Shown: in pieces, positions 38,597 through 45,219 of the stretch | Layout: each line of letters opens with the position of its first letter | Numbering within the stretch: position 1 is the first letter of the stretch | Source of the DNA: a virus | Direction: 5' to 3' (one strand) | Length of the DNA: 64,000 nucleotides | IMG/VR virus record: IMGVR_UViG_3300033049_000066 | Location: 229,279 to 293,278 of that record | Translations under genes and position numbers: made by a program | Notes under the pieces: model-generated | Told to the model about the DNA's origin: nothing | What the model saw: only the letters and a program-made list of their open reading frames with translations | Database searches by the model: none

Positions 38597-38910
38597 CAGG
38601 CGGGTATGAACTGATTTTGCAAATCGCTTATTTTAGCTTTTTTGATAAAAACCGTTGATTTCCGGCCATTGAAGCCAGTGAATAAAACATCCGCATACAC
38701 AAGCGCAAATTTAGACTTACCTTTTGCGTTACTGGTATAACGGTATATTATTTGACTGTGCATATTCCCATAGCGCGGCAAATCTCGGACTTCTAATTTG
38801 CATATAACGTTCCTGTTGTGTGAATCATATATCTCGTCGCTGGATATAATGGATTCATTGTGTATCATCCCTTTGAGTTTCCAAAACGTTAGCATATTTT
38901 CAAATTTCAT
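38596..38910 (-). CDS. KLKG-family small protein 3
   Basis: A 104-residue protein, MKFENMLTFWKLKGMIHNES, carrying the same K-L-K-G-M motif. The middle is beta-rich and basic. Preceded by the recurrent ribosome module GGAAGAAAGATTATG. First of three coupled paralogues. Confidence 0.6.
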   Translation of the reverse strand: MKFENMLTFWKLKGMIHNESIISSDEIYDSHNRNVICKLEVRDLPRYGNMHSQIIYRYTSNAKGKSKFALVYADVLFTGFNGRKSTVFIKKAKISDLQNQFIPA

Positions 38911-38941
38911 AATCTTTCTTCCGTTGCGTGTTATTCAAGCG

Positions 38942-39121
38942 TTATGTGTGGTCATCGGCCATTTTGCTTATCGTTCGCATACAGCAATTTAATTCATTAA
39001 CTTTGTCCTGTAGTTCAGTTATTTTGTCCCATGTTTTTTCGATAGCGCATACCTCCCACTTACCATCCGGAGTTGTTCTGTATACTAATCTTCCACCTAT
39101 CATTTTTTCTTCATAATACAT
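38942..39121 (-). CDS. Small early protein
   Basis: A 59-residue protein starting MYYEEKMIGGRLVYRTTPDG, with a C-terminal heptad helix (ITELQDKVNELNCCMRTISK). The start at 39121 is preferred to the ATG at 39133 because GGAGG lies five bases upstream. It overlaps the end of a 20-codon frame (39111-39173), suggesting coupled translation. Unknown function. Confidence 0.5.
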   Translation of the reverse strand: MYYEEKMIGGRLVYRTTPDGKWEVCAIEKTWDKITELQDKVNELNCCMRTISKMADDHT

Positions 39122-39173
39122 ACTGACCTCCATTTTTTTCTGCTGCTGCTGTGTTGAATATTTTGTGTACCAT
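39111..39173 (-). CDS. Possible 20-residue leader peptide
   Basis: MVHKIFNTAAAEKNGGQYVL starts at the ribosome module GGAAGAAAGATTATG and ends inside the next gene. The Shine-Dalgarno site of that gene is embedded in it, as in coupled leader peptides. Confidence 0.35.
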   Translation of the reverse strand: MVHKIFNTAAAEKNGGQYVL

Positions 39174-39206
39174 AATCTTTCTTCCTTTGCGTGTTATTCA
39201 AAGTCG

Positions 39207-39395
39207 TTATATTCTTTTCATGTTCGCCAGATATATCTTCCCGCGCTTATCGCCAGTATCAATTTCGATAGTCCCATATGGCTCGTATTCTTTAGCTTCG
39301 TCAGGCGTTAAGAATCTAGCCGATTTGCCACAAAAAGCATCAGCAAAAAATTGCTCGGTTTTTTTCTTCTTTTTCTCTATTTCATCATTAACCAT
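39207..39395 (-). CDS. Small charged early protein
   Basis: A 62-residue protein starting MVNDEIEKKKKKTEQFFADA. The start at 39395 is chosen for GGAG six bases upstream. Lysine-rich N-terminus and a short beta end (GTIEIDTGDKRGKIYLANMK). A 14-codon frame (39397-39441) with the standard ribosome module precedes it. Unknown function. Confidence 0.5.
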   Translation of the reverse strand: MVNDEIEKKKKKTEQFFADAFCGKSARFLTPDEAKEYEPYGTIEIDTGDKRGKIYLANMKRI

Positions 39396-39396
39396 A

Positions 39397-39441
39397 TCAT
39401 TCTCCAAATAAAAATATAAAAATATAACAAGCAAATTTCAT
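39397..39441 (-). CDS. Possible 14-residue leader peptide
   Basis: MKFACYIFIFLFGE is hydrophobic. It begins at the repeated GGAAGAAAGATTATG module and contains the Shine-Dalgarno site of the gene at 39395 in its last codons. Confidence 0.3.
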   Translation of the reverse strand: MKFACYIFIFLFGE

Positions 39442-39470
39442 AATCTTTCTTCCTTTGCGTGTTTCAAGCG

Positions 39471-39668
39471 TTATAAACTCACATTAATACAACCGTCATT
39501 TTTTAATCCGTTGTACTCACTAGGTTCTTCAATGTCTATTGTTGGGTTATTGACATCTCCGTAATTTTTCTCAACGTAATTTATAATTTCGTCCCGACTA
39601 GGTGTCTCACCATCAAATATAATTAAAATAGTGTTGTCTCCATAATCCTTACTTGACTCATACATCAT
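39471..39668 (-). CDS. Small early protein
   Basis: A 65-residue acidic protein (MMYESSKDYGDNTILIIFDG...) with NYGDVNNPTIDIEEPSEYNG. It is the first gene behind the promoter module at 39705-39733, with GGAAAGATTATG as ribosome site. Unknown function. Confidence 0.55.
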   Translation of the reverse strand: MMYESSKDYGDNTILIIFDGETPSRDEIINYVEKNYGDVNNPTIDIEEPSEYNGLKNDGCINVSL

Positions 39669-39704
39669 AATCTTTCCTTTGCTCTTTATCTAACTGTTAT
39701 ATAC

Positions 39705-39733
39705 ATTATATGACATATAACGCCAAAGGTCAA
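39705..39733 (-). promoter_or_regulatory. Early promoter module 1 (minus strand)
   Basis: TTGACC (39728-39733), 17 bp, TATAAT (39705-39710), then AACAGTTAGATAA and the ribosome module. Near-identical to modules at 40980, 41379 and 41727. An A/T-rich tract (GATTATTTTA type) upstream may act as an UP element. Confidence 0.85.
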
Positions 39734-39810
39734 CCTCTAATTGCGGTTATTTAAGATTATTTTAGGGCTGTTTTACTATGATTTACTGGTACTGCTACGT
39801 GAATGCCGGC

Positions 39811-39873
39811 CAAAAACGCCGCTAAAAACCAGTATTCTTATATAAATCAATAACTTACCAATATATTACTCTG
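39811..39873. repeat. 63-bp direct repeat, left copy
   Basis: Matches 41872-41934 with three mismatches over 63 bases in the same orientation. The two copies flank the minus-strand small-gene island. Each contains TATAAATCAATGACTTAC (ATAACTTAC in this copy), which also occurs singly at about 39894-39914 and 41945-41965. Confidence 0.85.
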
Positions 39874-39902
39874 ATTTAATAAATGCTAGAACCTTATATA
39901 AA

Positions 39903-40250
39903 TCAATGACTTACTAGAGCAGCTCTCGGGGATTCCCCGATCACCTGCTTTCCGTGCCTGTACCACTCCTTCGTGCCATCAGCTAGTTCAACAGCCGGCC
40001 CGCCTATTCTGTGTAGTTTACCGTATCTGTACCACCACGTAGCACCATTTGTAAGTGCCATAGCCGGGCCGCCTATTCTGTGTAATTTTCCATTTTGGTA
40101 CCAAAATTTGTCACCATTTGCGTACTCGATAGCAGGCCCATCTTCTCTGTGTGATTTTCCATTTTGGTACCAAAATTTGTCACCATCTTTGTCAACACGA
40201 ATATCGTACTTTAAGCGATTGAATGTTTCTTGTGCTGTACCTTCAATCAC
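39903..40250 (-). CDS. MORN-like repeat protein
   Basis: About 115 residues with a GTG start at 40250 (AAGGAT seven bases upstream), overlapping the preceding stop by 8 nt. It consists of four repeats of about 22 residues with the core W-Y-x-x-G-K-x-H-R-x-x-G-P-A (for example FWYQNGKLHRIGGPA). Such repeats form beta-hairpin ladders and occur in many phage and bacterial accessory proteins; binding partners unknown. Confidence 0.65.
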   Translation of the reverse strand: MIEGTAQETFNRLKYDIRVDKDGDKFWYQNGKSHREDGPAIEYANGDKFWYQNGKLHRIGGPAMALTNGATWWYRYGKLHRIGGPAVELADGTKEWYRHGKQVIGESPRAALVSH

Positions 40251-40518
40251 GAGCAAAATCCTTCATAGCTTCGTGATAATCACTAGCAAAATCCTTCATA
40301 GCTTCGTGATACGCATCTTCATCTTCGTAGCCACCATCAGCGTAGATTTTGTAAGCAGCGAAGTGAGCCTCAGCCTCTTCCACCACTCGCTTCATTTCCT
40401 CAATAGTAAAAGAAACAGTAACCTCTTCCCCGCAGTATCCACCCGGAACAGCCACCTCAATCTCACCGTAAGAATCCACCTCAACGTTAAACATCACCTT
40501 TCTGTTGTATTCTATCAT
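40243..40518 (-). CDS. Small acidic early protein with internal repeat
   Basis: A 91-residue protein: MIEYNRKVMFNVEVDSYGEI, a helix MKRVVEEAEAHFAAYK, then a duplicated segment YHEAMKDFA near the C-terminus (a 33-bp tandem DNA repeat at about 40253-40312). TAGGAGA precedes the ATG. Unknown function. Confidence 0.6.
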   Translation of the reverse strand: MIEYNRKVMFNVEVDSYGEIEVAVPGGYCGEEVTVSFTIEEMKRVVEEAEAHFAAYKIYADGGYEDEDAYHEAMKDFASDYHEAMKDFARD

Positions 40519-40526
40519 GCTATCTC

Positions 40527-40745
40527 CTACAAAATGTCGTCTATTGCGCGTATCACTTCATCGTACGCAAATTCCTTGCCATCATCTACCGCACGTTCTT
40601 CGTCCGACCCGTACAAAAACTGATCGGTAACACGGTACCGAGCCTCTTCACACTCAGCTCGTAGTTTTAGCAAGTTTGCTTCAAAATACTCGGCTCTCGC
40701 TTTGTATACGCTAAATTCTTCCATTGTAAAAGTTGCTTTTGGCAT
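40527..40745 (-). CDS. Small helical early protein
   Basis: A 72-residue protein (MPKATFTMEEFSVYKARAEY...) that is almost fully helical and acidic. Its stop codon overlaps the Shine-Dalgarno site of the next gene (TAGGAGA). Part of the operon from promoter module 2. Confidence 0.55.
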   Translation of the reverse strand: MPKATFTMEEFSVYKARAEYFEANLLKLRAECEEARYRVTDQFLYGSDEERAVDDGKEFAYDEVIRAIDDIL

Positions 40746-40754
40746 AATATTCTC

Positions 40755-40943
40755 TTAAAAGTTGCGTACGAATTCAATTTCGCTAAGCTTGAATGTTTTG
40801 TAACAAAATGAGCCCTGAAACGGCATATTCATGTTGCTAACACGTACGGTACCTTTAACAATATCAGTATCCATTACACGTGCAAATTCGTTCATATGTC
40901 CTTTTTTAAACTTCTTAATGCGTACTATATCCATTATATCCAT
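40755..40943 (-). CDS. Small early protein
   Basis: A 62-residue protein starting MDIMDIVRIKKFKKGHMNEF, basic at the N-terminus, beta-rich after. First gene of the four-gene operon behind promoter module 2, with GGAAAGATTATG as ribosome site. Confidence 0.55.
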   Translation of the reverse strand: MDIMDIVRIKKFKKGHMNEFARVMDTDIVKGTVRVSNMNMPFQGSFCYKTFKLSEIEFVRNF

Positions 40944-40979
40944 AATCTTTCCTTTGCTTGTTATCTAACTGTTATATAC

Positions 40980-41008
40980 ATTATATGACAAGTAGCGCCA
41001 AAGGTCAA
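40980..41008 (-). promoter_or_regulatory. Early promoter module 2 (minus strand)
   Basis: TTGACC (41003-41008), 17 bp, TATAAT (40980-40985), then AACAGTTAGATAAC. Upstream lie three tandem GATTATTTTA units (about 41029-41058), a possible UP element. Confidence 0.85.
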
Positions 41009-41092
41009 CCTCTATTTGCAGATATTTAAGATTATTTTAGATTATTTTAGATTATTTAAGGGCTCTCTTGGACACGATGACGGTTTATAGAC

Positions 41093-41124
41093 GCAAGTGC
41101 CGATGTTATAACATCGGCACTTGC
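41093..41124. repeat. 32-bp perfect palindrome
   Basis: GCAAGTGCCGATGTTA followed directly by its exact reverse complement, with no spacer. No T tract follows on either strand. It lies between the end of the 41336 gene and promoter module 2. It could be a dimer-protein operator, a cruciform, or a processing hairpin ending the upstream transcript. Confidence 0.9.
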
Positions 41125-41174
41125 ATCACGGTTTGGTTGATTCTATTATGCTATTTCCTACGAAATATCGTTTA

Positions 41175-41336
41175 CTACCTTACTAACTCGTAACTATCAT
41201 ATTCTTCTTCATTTATGAAGAAGTATTCTTCGTTACCATCAGTAGTTATTACCACAATGTGACTGTCGTGAACCTCTGTAACTATTAGTTCTTCACCACT
41301 GTCTATATATCTAATTGTGTTGTTTGTTTTGAACAT
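41175..41336 (-). CDS. Small acidic early protein
   Basis: A 53-residue protein: MFKTNNTIRYIDSGEELIVT, then VHDSHIVVITTDGNEEYFFI and a Glu/Tyr-rich end. GTAGGAGA seven bases upstream gives a strong ribosome site, behind promoter module 3. Small beta fold likely; unknown function. Confidence 0.6.
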   Translation of the reverse strand: MFKTNNTIRYIDSGEELIVTEVHDSHIVVITTDGNEEYFFINEEEYDSYELVR

Positions 41337-41378
41337 TCGTTTTCTCCTACGAAATATTGTTATCTAACTGTTATATAC

Positions 41379-41407
41379 ATTATATGACAAGTAGCGCCAA
41401 AGGTCAA
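41379..41407 (-). promoter_or_regulatory. Early promoter module 3 (minus strand)
   Basis: TTGACC (41402-41407), 17 bp, TATAAT (41379-41384), then AACAGTTAGATAAC. Confidence 0.85.
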
Positions 41408-41431
41408 CCTCTAATTGCGGTTATTAGCAAA

Positions 41432-41689
41432 TTATTCGTAATTTTCGCTTAAAATCTGTTCATTTGCTTCATTTAGCGCAATAGGAACAATTTTTACATG
41501 ATGTTCACTAATGCGCATGTGATATGTGCTAAAAGGCTTATTATATTTCTCAATAAATAACGCCAGTTCCTTCTCGGCCGTTTTGACCTTGTTGAAAATG
41601 CCGACAATGCTTGTCGTAGACCCATAATTGCCAGATCGGCCCGGAATTGATGCGATTATCATGTAACCTGTTGATGTAAAATGATTCAT
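41432..41689 (-). CDS. Small early protein
   Basis: An 85-residue protein (MNHFTSTGYMIIASIPGRSG...) with a helix KVKTAEKELALFIEKYNKPF and a C-terminal VKIVPIALNEANEQIL. The layout, a beta strand then a helix that handles adjacent strands, resembles small SPOR/RRM-like folds, but no family can be named. Single gene behind module 4. Confidence 0.55.
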   Translation of the reverse strand: MNHFTSTGYMIIASIPGRSGNYGSTTSIVGIFNKVKTAEKELALFIEKYNKPFSTYHMRISEHHVKIVPIALNEANEQILSENYE

Positions 41690-41726
41690 AATCTTTCCTT
41701 TCTCTCGTTATCTAACTGTTATATAC

Positions 41727-41755
41727 ATTATATGACATATAGCGCCAAAGGTCAA
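41727..41755 (-). promoter_or_regulatory. Early promoter module 4 (minus strand)
   Basis: TTGACC (41750-41755), 17 bp, TATAAT (41727-41732), then AACAGTTAGATAACGAG, matching the plus-strand copy at 24072. Confidence 0.85.
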
Positions 41756-41871
41756 CCTCTAATTGCGGTTATTAGCAAATTAAATTTAACTGTGCTAAGT
41801 CGTTGATTTTAAAATAATGCTGTTTTGTGGTGTTTTATACTATATAGTGTATCAACACGCACGATAAGAAA

Positions 41872-41934
41872 CAAAAACGCCGTTAAAAACCACTATTCTT
41901 ATATAAATCAATGACTTACCAATATATTACTCTG
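41872..41934. repeat. 63-bp direct repeat, right copy
   Basis: Second copy of the 39811-39873 repeat (three mismatches). It lies upstream of the promoter for the 42092 gene and closes the small-gene island. Confidence 0.85.
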
Positions 41935-42029
41935 CATAGTAACTCTATATAAATCAATGACTTACACCATTCTGCCGTCTTTCCTGGATAAGTGTATATA
42001 TAATAAAGTACAGAAGATAAAAATAAAGG

Positions 42030-42058
42030 TAGACATTTAGGATTACTTGTCGTATAAT
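42030..42058 (+). promoter_or_regulatory. Sigma70-type promoter
   Basis: TAGACA (42030-42035), 17 bp, TATAAT (42053-42058); drives the gene at 42092. It shares TTGTCGTATAAT with the promoter at 24072. Confidence 0.8.
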
Positions 42059-42091
42059 AGTAATACAAATTAGGAACTAGGAGTTCATAGC

Positions 42092-43282
42092 ATGGCAAAA
42101 GCAAAAACAAAAGCAAATAGAGCACGAGTTAACGGAACAGCACCATTGAATCCATCAGCTGACACATTACGCATTGGATTTGATAACGCAAAATACGTTG
42201 GGCACGAGCCGCTTTGGAACGAAGTTGCTTTGACTGAGGAAAATCGCCAGTCACATTTAGCAAACGGGTTCAACTGGTACAATCACAGCTTCAATCATAA
42301 AGACGCTAGAGTATTCCTAGCAGAATTCCTTACAGTGAACAAGCGCATGGATGAAGCTAAGAAGGTTAAACGTGCGAAAGATTACGCATTTCCGAACGCA
42401 TTGGGTTGGATGGCACGTATGACAATGATGGGTTGGGAACTCGACGCACTAGAAACTGAACGTGTCGAAGGCGCAATTACAAAAGCAATCGCATCTGTTG
42501 TCGCAAAAGTAGAAGTTGAAGACAGTGAAAAGCCAGCTAAAGCAAAATTTAATATTCAAGAGCTTATGCGCGAAAAGTCAGCAGCAGCCGGCGGCGAGCT
42601 TGAAGGCATGCTAGATGATTACATTGCCAATGGCGCATTGTCAAAGCACGGCCTGAAGCCAATTGACGTACTTAAAACAGCAAATATCTTACCAGCACAT
42701 GCAGGCGTTGAAATTGCGCACTGGACAGGCGTACTAGCTGAACTAAAAGAAGCAAAAGCTGGTAAAGATGCTGATTTAACTGAAGCTTACAGCAGCTACA
42801 ACAAAATTCAGCTACGAAACATCATGAAATTTGTTGAACTTATTATATCTGATTACAATGGTTACGTCGCATTTAAAAAGTCAACGAAGAAAGTACGTAA
42901 GAAAAAAGTTAAAACTCCTGAGCAGCTTGCGTTCAAGCTGAAATTTCTTGCTACTGACAAAGATTTGAAGCTTACGAGCATCAAACCAGCTAAAATCATC
43001 GGCACAAAAGAGCTATTCGCTTATGATGTTAAGAAACGCAAACTAATGTATTTCGTAGCAGATGAATATGCAGGCGAGCTTACTATTAAAAATAACACAA
43101 TAGTTGGCTTTGATGTAATGAAGTCAGTACAGAAGACCGTACGTAAACCAGCAGAACAGCTCAAAGGATTTACGTCAGCAAGCCGTCCAAATACCCGCAA
43201 ACTATTCAAGGATACTAAGTCCGTAGAAGTAAAAGTAAGCGGTCGATTTAATGAAAACATTGTAATACTGAAATGTTTCTAA
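42092..43282 (+). CDS. Conserved T4-like phage hypothetical protein
   Basis: A 396-residue protein. The N-terminus is basic and disordered; residues about 20-110 contain FDNAKYVGHEPLWNE and FNWYNHSFNHKDARVFLAEF; the C-terminal half contains KKVRKKKVKTPEQLAFKLKF, IIGTKELFAYDVKKRKLMYF and a Lys/Arg-rich end with GRFNENIVILKCF. Similar proteins of about 400 residues occur in aquatic T4-like phages without assigned function. Basic character suggests nucleic-acid binding. Strong TAGGAG ribosome site and host-type promoter: early gene. Confidence 0.75.
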   Translation: MAKAKTKANRARVNGTAPLNPSADTLRIGFDNAKYVGHEPLWNEVALTEENRQSHLANGFNWYNHSFNHKDARVFLAEFLTVNKRMDEAKKVKRAKDYAFPNALGWMARMTMMGWELDALETERVEGAITKAIASVVAKVEVEDSEKPAKAKFNIQELMREKSAAAGGELEGMLDDYIANGALSKHGLKPIDVLKTANILPAHAGVEIAHWTGVLAELKEAKAGKDADLTEAYSSYNKIQLRNIMKFVELIISDYNGYVAFKKSTKKVRKKKVKTPEQLAFKLKFLATDKDLKLTSIKPAKIIGTKELFAYDVKKRKLMYFVADEYAGELTIKNNTIVGFDVMKSVQKTVRKPAEQLKGFTSASRPNTRKLFKDTKSVEVKVSGRFNENIVILKCF

Positions 43283-43296
43283 CTAGGAGTAACACA

Positions 43297-43509
43297 ATGA
43301 AGATCTACATGCTATTATTCAGCACTGCTATGCTAATGTCCTGTGACCACCGCCTTGGTCCAGTTGAAATTTTAACAGCACAAGAAAAATGTAAGAGCAA
43401 TAATGGCATCTCGTACCTTAAGGTTGAGTCTCACTATTATGATGTTATCTGTAAGAATGGTGCAACATTTCCAACCTTGCCCACCTCCATCATTCGCAAA
43501 GCACAATGA
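43297..43509 (+). CDS. Small lipoprotein
   Basis: A 70-residue protein whose first 16 residues MKIYMLLFSTAMLMSC form a lipoprotein signal peptide with lipobox L-M-S-C. The mature part has two more cysteines and a mixed fold. CTAGGAG precedes the ATG. Likely anchored in the host envelope. Phage lipoproteins act in superinfection exclusion or as outer-membrane spanin subunits; which applies is unknown. Ends in ATGA overlap with a small membrane protein. Confidence 0.7.
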   Translation: MKIYMLLFSTAMLMSCDHRLGPVEILTAQEKCKSNNGISYLKVESHYYDVICKNGATFPTLPTSIIRKAQ

Positions 43510-43619
43510 AAGTCAACGAACGATACCAATACAATAAGAGCGACATGAATGTCGCTCTATTCGCCGGGATAGTAATCGGCGCACTTATTGCAATCCTATT
43601 AAATGTAATTTTTTGTTAA
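43506..43619 (+). CDS. Small single-pass membrane protein
   Basis: A 37-residue protein: a polar N-terminus MKVNERYQYNKSDMNVALF, then a hydrophobic helix (AGIVIGALIAILLNVIFC). It overlaps the lipoprotein stop as ATGA. A 10-bp stem with a 2-nt loop (43537-43558) lies in its coding sequence. Probably an inner-membrane peptide. Confidence 0.6.
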   Translation: MKVNERYQYNKSDMNVALFAGIVIGALIAILLNVIFC

Positions 43620-43628
43620 GGAATACTA

Positions 43629-44027
43629 ATGATTAGCTCAATGAAAGCTACAATTAAAAGATGGTTCAATTGGACCACTCCAGAGAAACGCTTCGCTACA
43701 GCATTTTGGCTGGGGGTCTTGTTCAACACATTTATAATGTTGTTTCTTCAGGACTATAGGGGCAAGGAAGCGTACATTGCCTACGTTGCCGAGAACTGGA
43801 CGAATATACACTGGGCAGTTTGGATCCCGCTGATCATCGGCGTTCTGCTACTATACAATCGCAACCGGCAAAAATTTGAAAAGGAAATGGCTTGGATGCT
43901 AATTAAAAATCCAATGAAGGTAAATGTTGAGGCAGATGCCGCAAAACCAAACGTTACTAGCTCACGCTGGTGGAATACTCCGCCACCCCGACCCCCCCCA
44001 CCCCCGACCCCACCACCGAAGAAATAA
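43629..44027 (+). CDS. Two-helix membrane protein with proline-rich tail
   Basis: A 132-residue protein with hydrophobic segments at about 25-42 (AFWLGVLFNTFIMLFL) and 62-77 (AVWIPLIIGVLLLYN), a basic helix, and a C-terminal TPPPRPPPPPTPPPKK. AAGGA serves as ribosome site. The proline tail could span the periplasm or bind a partner. Third of three adjacent envelope proteins; role unknown. Confidence 0.6.
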   Translation: MISSMKATIKRWFNWTTPEKRFATAFWLGVLFNTFIMLFLQDYRGKEAYIAYVAENWTNIHWAVWIPLIIGVLLLYNRNRQKFEKEMAWMLIKNPMKVNVEADAAKPNVTSSRWWNTPPPRPPPPPTPPPKK

Positions 44028-44043
44028 TTCAGAGGATTAAGCT

Positions 44044-44565
44044 ATGAGCGAAACAAAAAGATTTAGTCTAGTAGTATACGACGGAATAAATTTATTCCGT
44101 GACGGAACGTGGACTAAATTAGAGTTCAAGACAGTTGAAGAAGGCCAAGAGGTTATTGGATTCCTAGAGACACTAAATGATGAGCAAGTGGATCAATGGA
44201 TTAGATTACAATCGTACATGAATGGCTCACACATGTCATTTAATCGACTAAAATATAACACGTCATACAGCGGCCAAACTACAAATCACAACACTCGAAC
44301 AATGAAAGATGGGAAATGGAAGGAAACTCCAAATTCCGGCAGCGAGTGTATCCAAGCAGTGAATTTCTTCGACGTACAATGGTCTAATTGCCCGATAGAA
44401 GTTGCAGATGAAGTACGGCAATTATGGCGAGATGTTGAGTACGGTAACGATGCTTACTTTTACGACTGGGAGGATGCTGACCCAGATACGGAAAATTATC
44501 CAGTAATTAAAAAGTATTTAAAATCACGTGGCATTACTGAATGCCACATACATTGGTGGTGGTAA
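44044..44565 (+). CDS. Hypothetical protein
   Basis: A 173-residue protein (MSETKRFSLVVYDGINLFRD...) with an acidic, aromatic C-terminal half (YFYDWEDADPDTENYPVIKK, ECHIHWWW). GAGG precedes the ATG. Just upstream of ClpS in the same operon. No recognised family. Confidence 0.6.
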   Translation: MSETKRFSLVVYDGINLFRDGTWTKLEFKTVEEGQEVIGFLETLNDEQVDQWIRLQSYMNGSHMSFNRLKYNTSYSGQTTNHNTRTMKDGKWKETPNSGSECIQAVNFFDVQWSNCPIEVADEVRQLWRDVEYGNDAYFYDWEDADPDTENYPVIKKYLKSRGITECHIHWWW

Positions 44566-44567
44566 TC

Positions 44568-44894
44568 ATGAGCAGAGAAGAGCTACAGAACGAGTTCGAT
44601 GACGTATTAGATCGCGAAAAGGAAGAAGAGAGAACAAAGCCCCCGAAGCAACATCAGGTGTTCATCATGAACGATGATTATAGTACCTGGCCGTTTGTGA
44701 TTGAATGCTTGATGAAATTCTTTGGGCAAACAGCGGAGCAAGCGGAAAGAACCACAACGACTATCCACACAAAAGGCAAAGGTCTCGCAGGCACCTACAC
44801 AAAAGACATTGCCGAGACGAAAGCCCGAGCTATGAATGAATACGCACAAACCAATGGCATGCCGCTACATGCTGAAACTGAGGAAGCACCATGA
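44568..44894 (+). CDS. clpS: ClpS-like protease adaptor
   Basis: A 108-residue homologue of ClpS, which delivers N-degron substrates to ClpAP. The alignment is clear over the whole domain: KPPKQHQVFIMNDDYSTWPF, VIECLMKFF, IHTKGKGLAGTYTKDIAETK, EYAQTNGMPL. Conserved binding residues Asn35, Asp36, Asp37 and His67 (E. coli N34, D35, D36, H66) are kept. The pocket residues equivalent to E. coli Met40 and Met62 are Trp41 and a Thr, suggesting altered N-terminal residue preference. The start at 44568 gives the normal family length. Coupled to the next gene (ATGA). Confidence 0.9.
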   Translation: MSREELQNEFDDVLDREKEEERTKPPKQHQVFIMNDDYSTWPFVIECLMKFFGQTAEQAERTTTTIHTKGKGLAGTYTKDIAETKARAMNEYAQTNGMPLHAETEEAP

Positions 44895-45196
44895 AGAGAG
44901 TAACCGTACTAGCAACAATTTTGATCGTCTTGTCTGTGGGGATGAATATCTTTACTTATTATGAGAAATCTCTGCCCATTGAGTGGCAAGGCGACCTACA
45001 GTATACATACCCGGGTATGTTTGCCGGCACAGCGTTGATCGTCAGACCCCCAGGCACCGAAGGACTAGCGATTGTAGATATGGATCAAGCAGTCTTCTTT
45101 GTTACAGAATTTGGAGATCCGATGAACTGTGCTGTGCTTAGCCTACGCACGCCAAGCGGCACTCTCCATGGCGAGTGCGTAGAAGGTCATAAATAG
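44891..45196 (+). CDS. Membrane-anchored or secreted hypothetical protein
   Basis: A 101-residue protein. Residues about 4-22 (VTVLATILIVLSVGMNIFTY) form a signal anchor, followed by a beta-rich domain (TALIVRPPGTEGLAIVDMDQ; NCAVLSLRTPSGTLHGECVE) with two cysteines. ATGA overlap with ClpS implies joint expression. Unknown function. Confidence 0.6.
   Translation: MKRVTVLATILIVLSVGMNIFTYYEKSLPIEWQGDLQYTYPGMFAGTALIVRPPGTEGLAIVDMDQAVFFVTEFGDPMNCAVLSLRTPSGTLHGECVEGHK
45188..45195 (+). promoter_or_regulatory. Late promoter element CATAAATA for gp13
   Basis: CATAAATA overlapping the end of the previous early gene, 24 nt before the gp13 ATG. Confidence 0.65.
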
Positions 45197-45219
45197 TTTA
45201 AACTCAGCGAGAAAACTAT

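Noticed and set aside
39811-41934. Transposon bounded by the 63-bp repeats
   Set aside because: The repeats are direct, not inverted, there is no transposase between them, and the content is ordinary phage early genes.
41916-42125. Minus-strand frame resembling a membrane protein
   Set aside because: Overlaps the promoter and start of the 42092 gene and has no ribosome site; A/T-rich sequence yields hydrophobic codons by chance.
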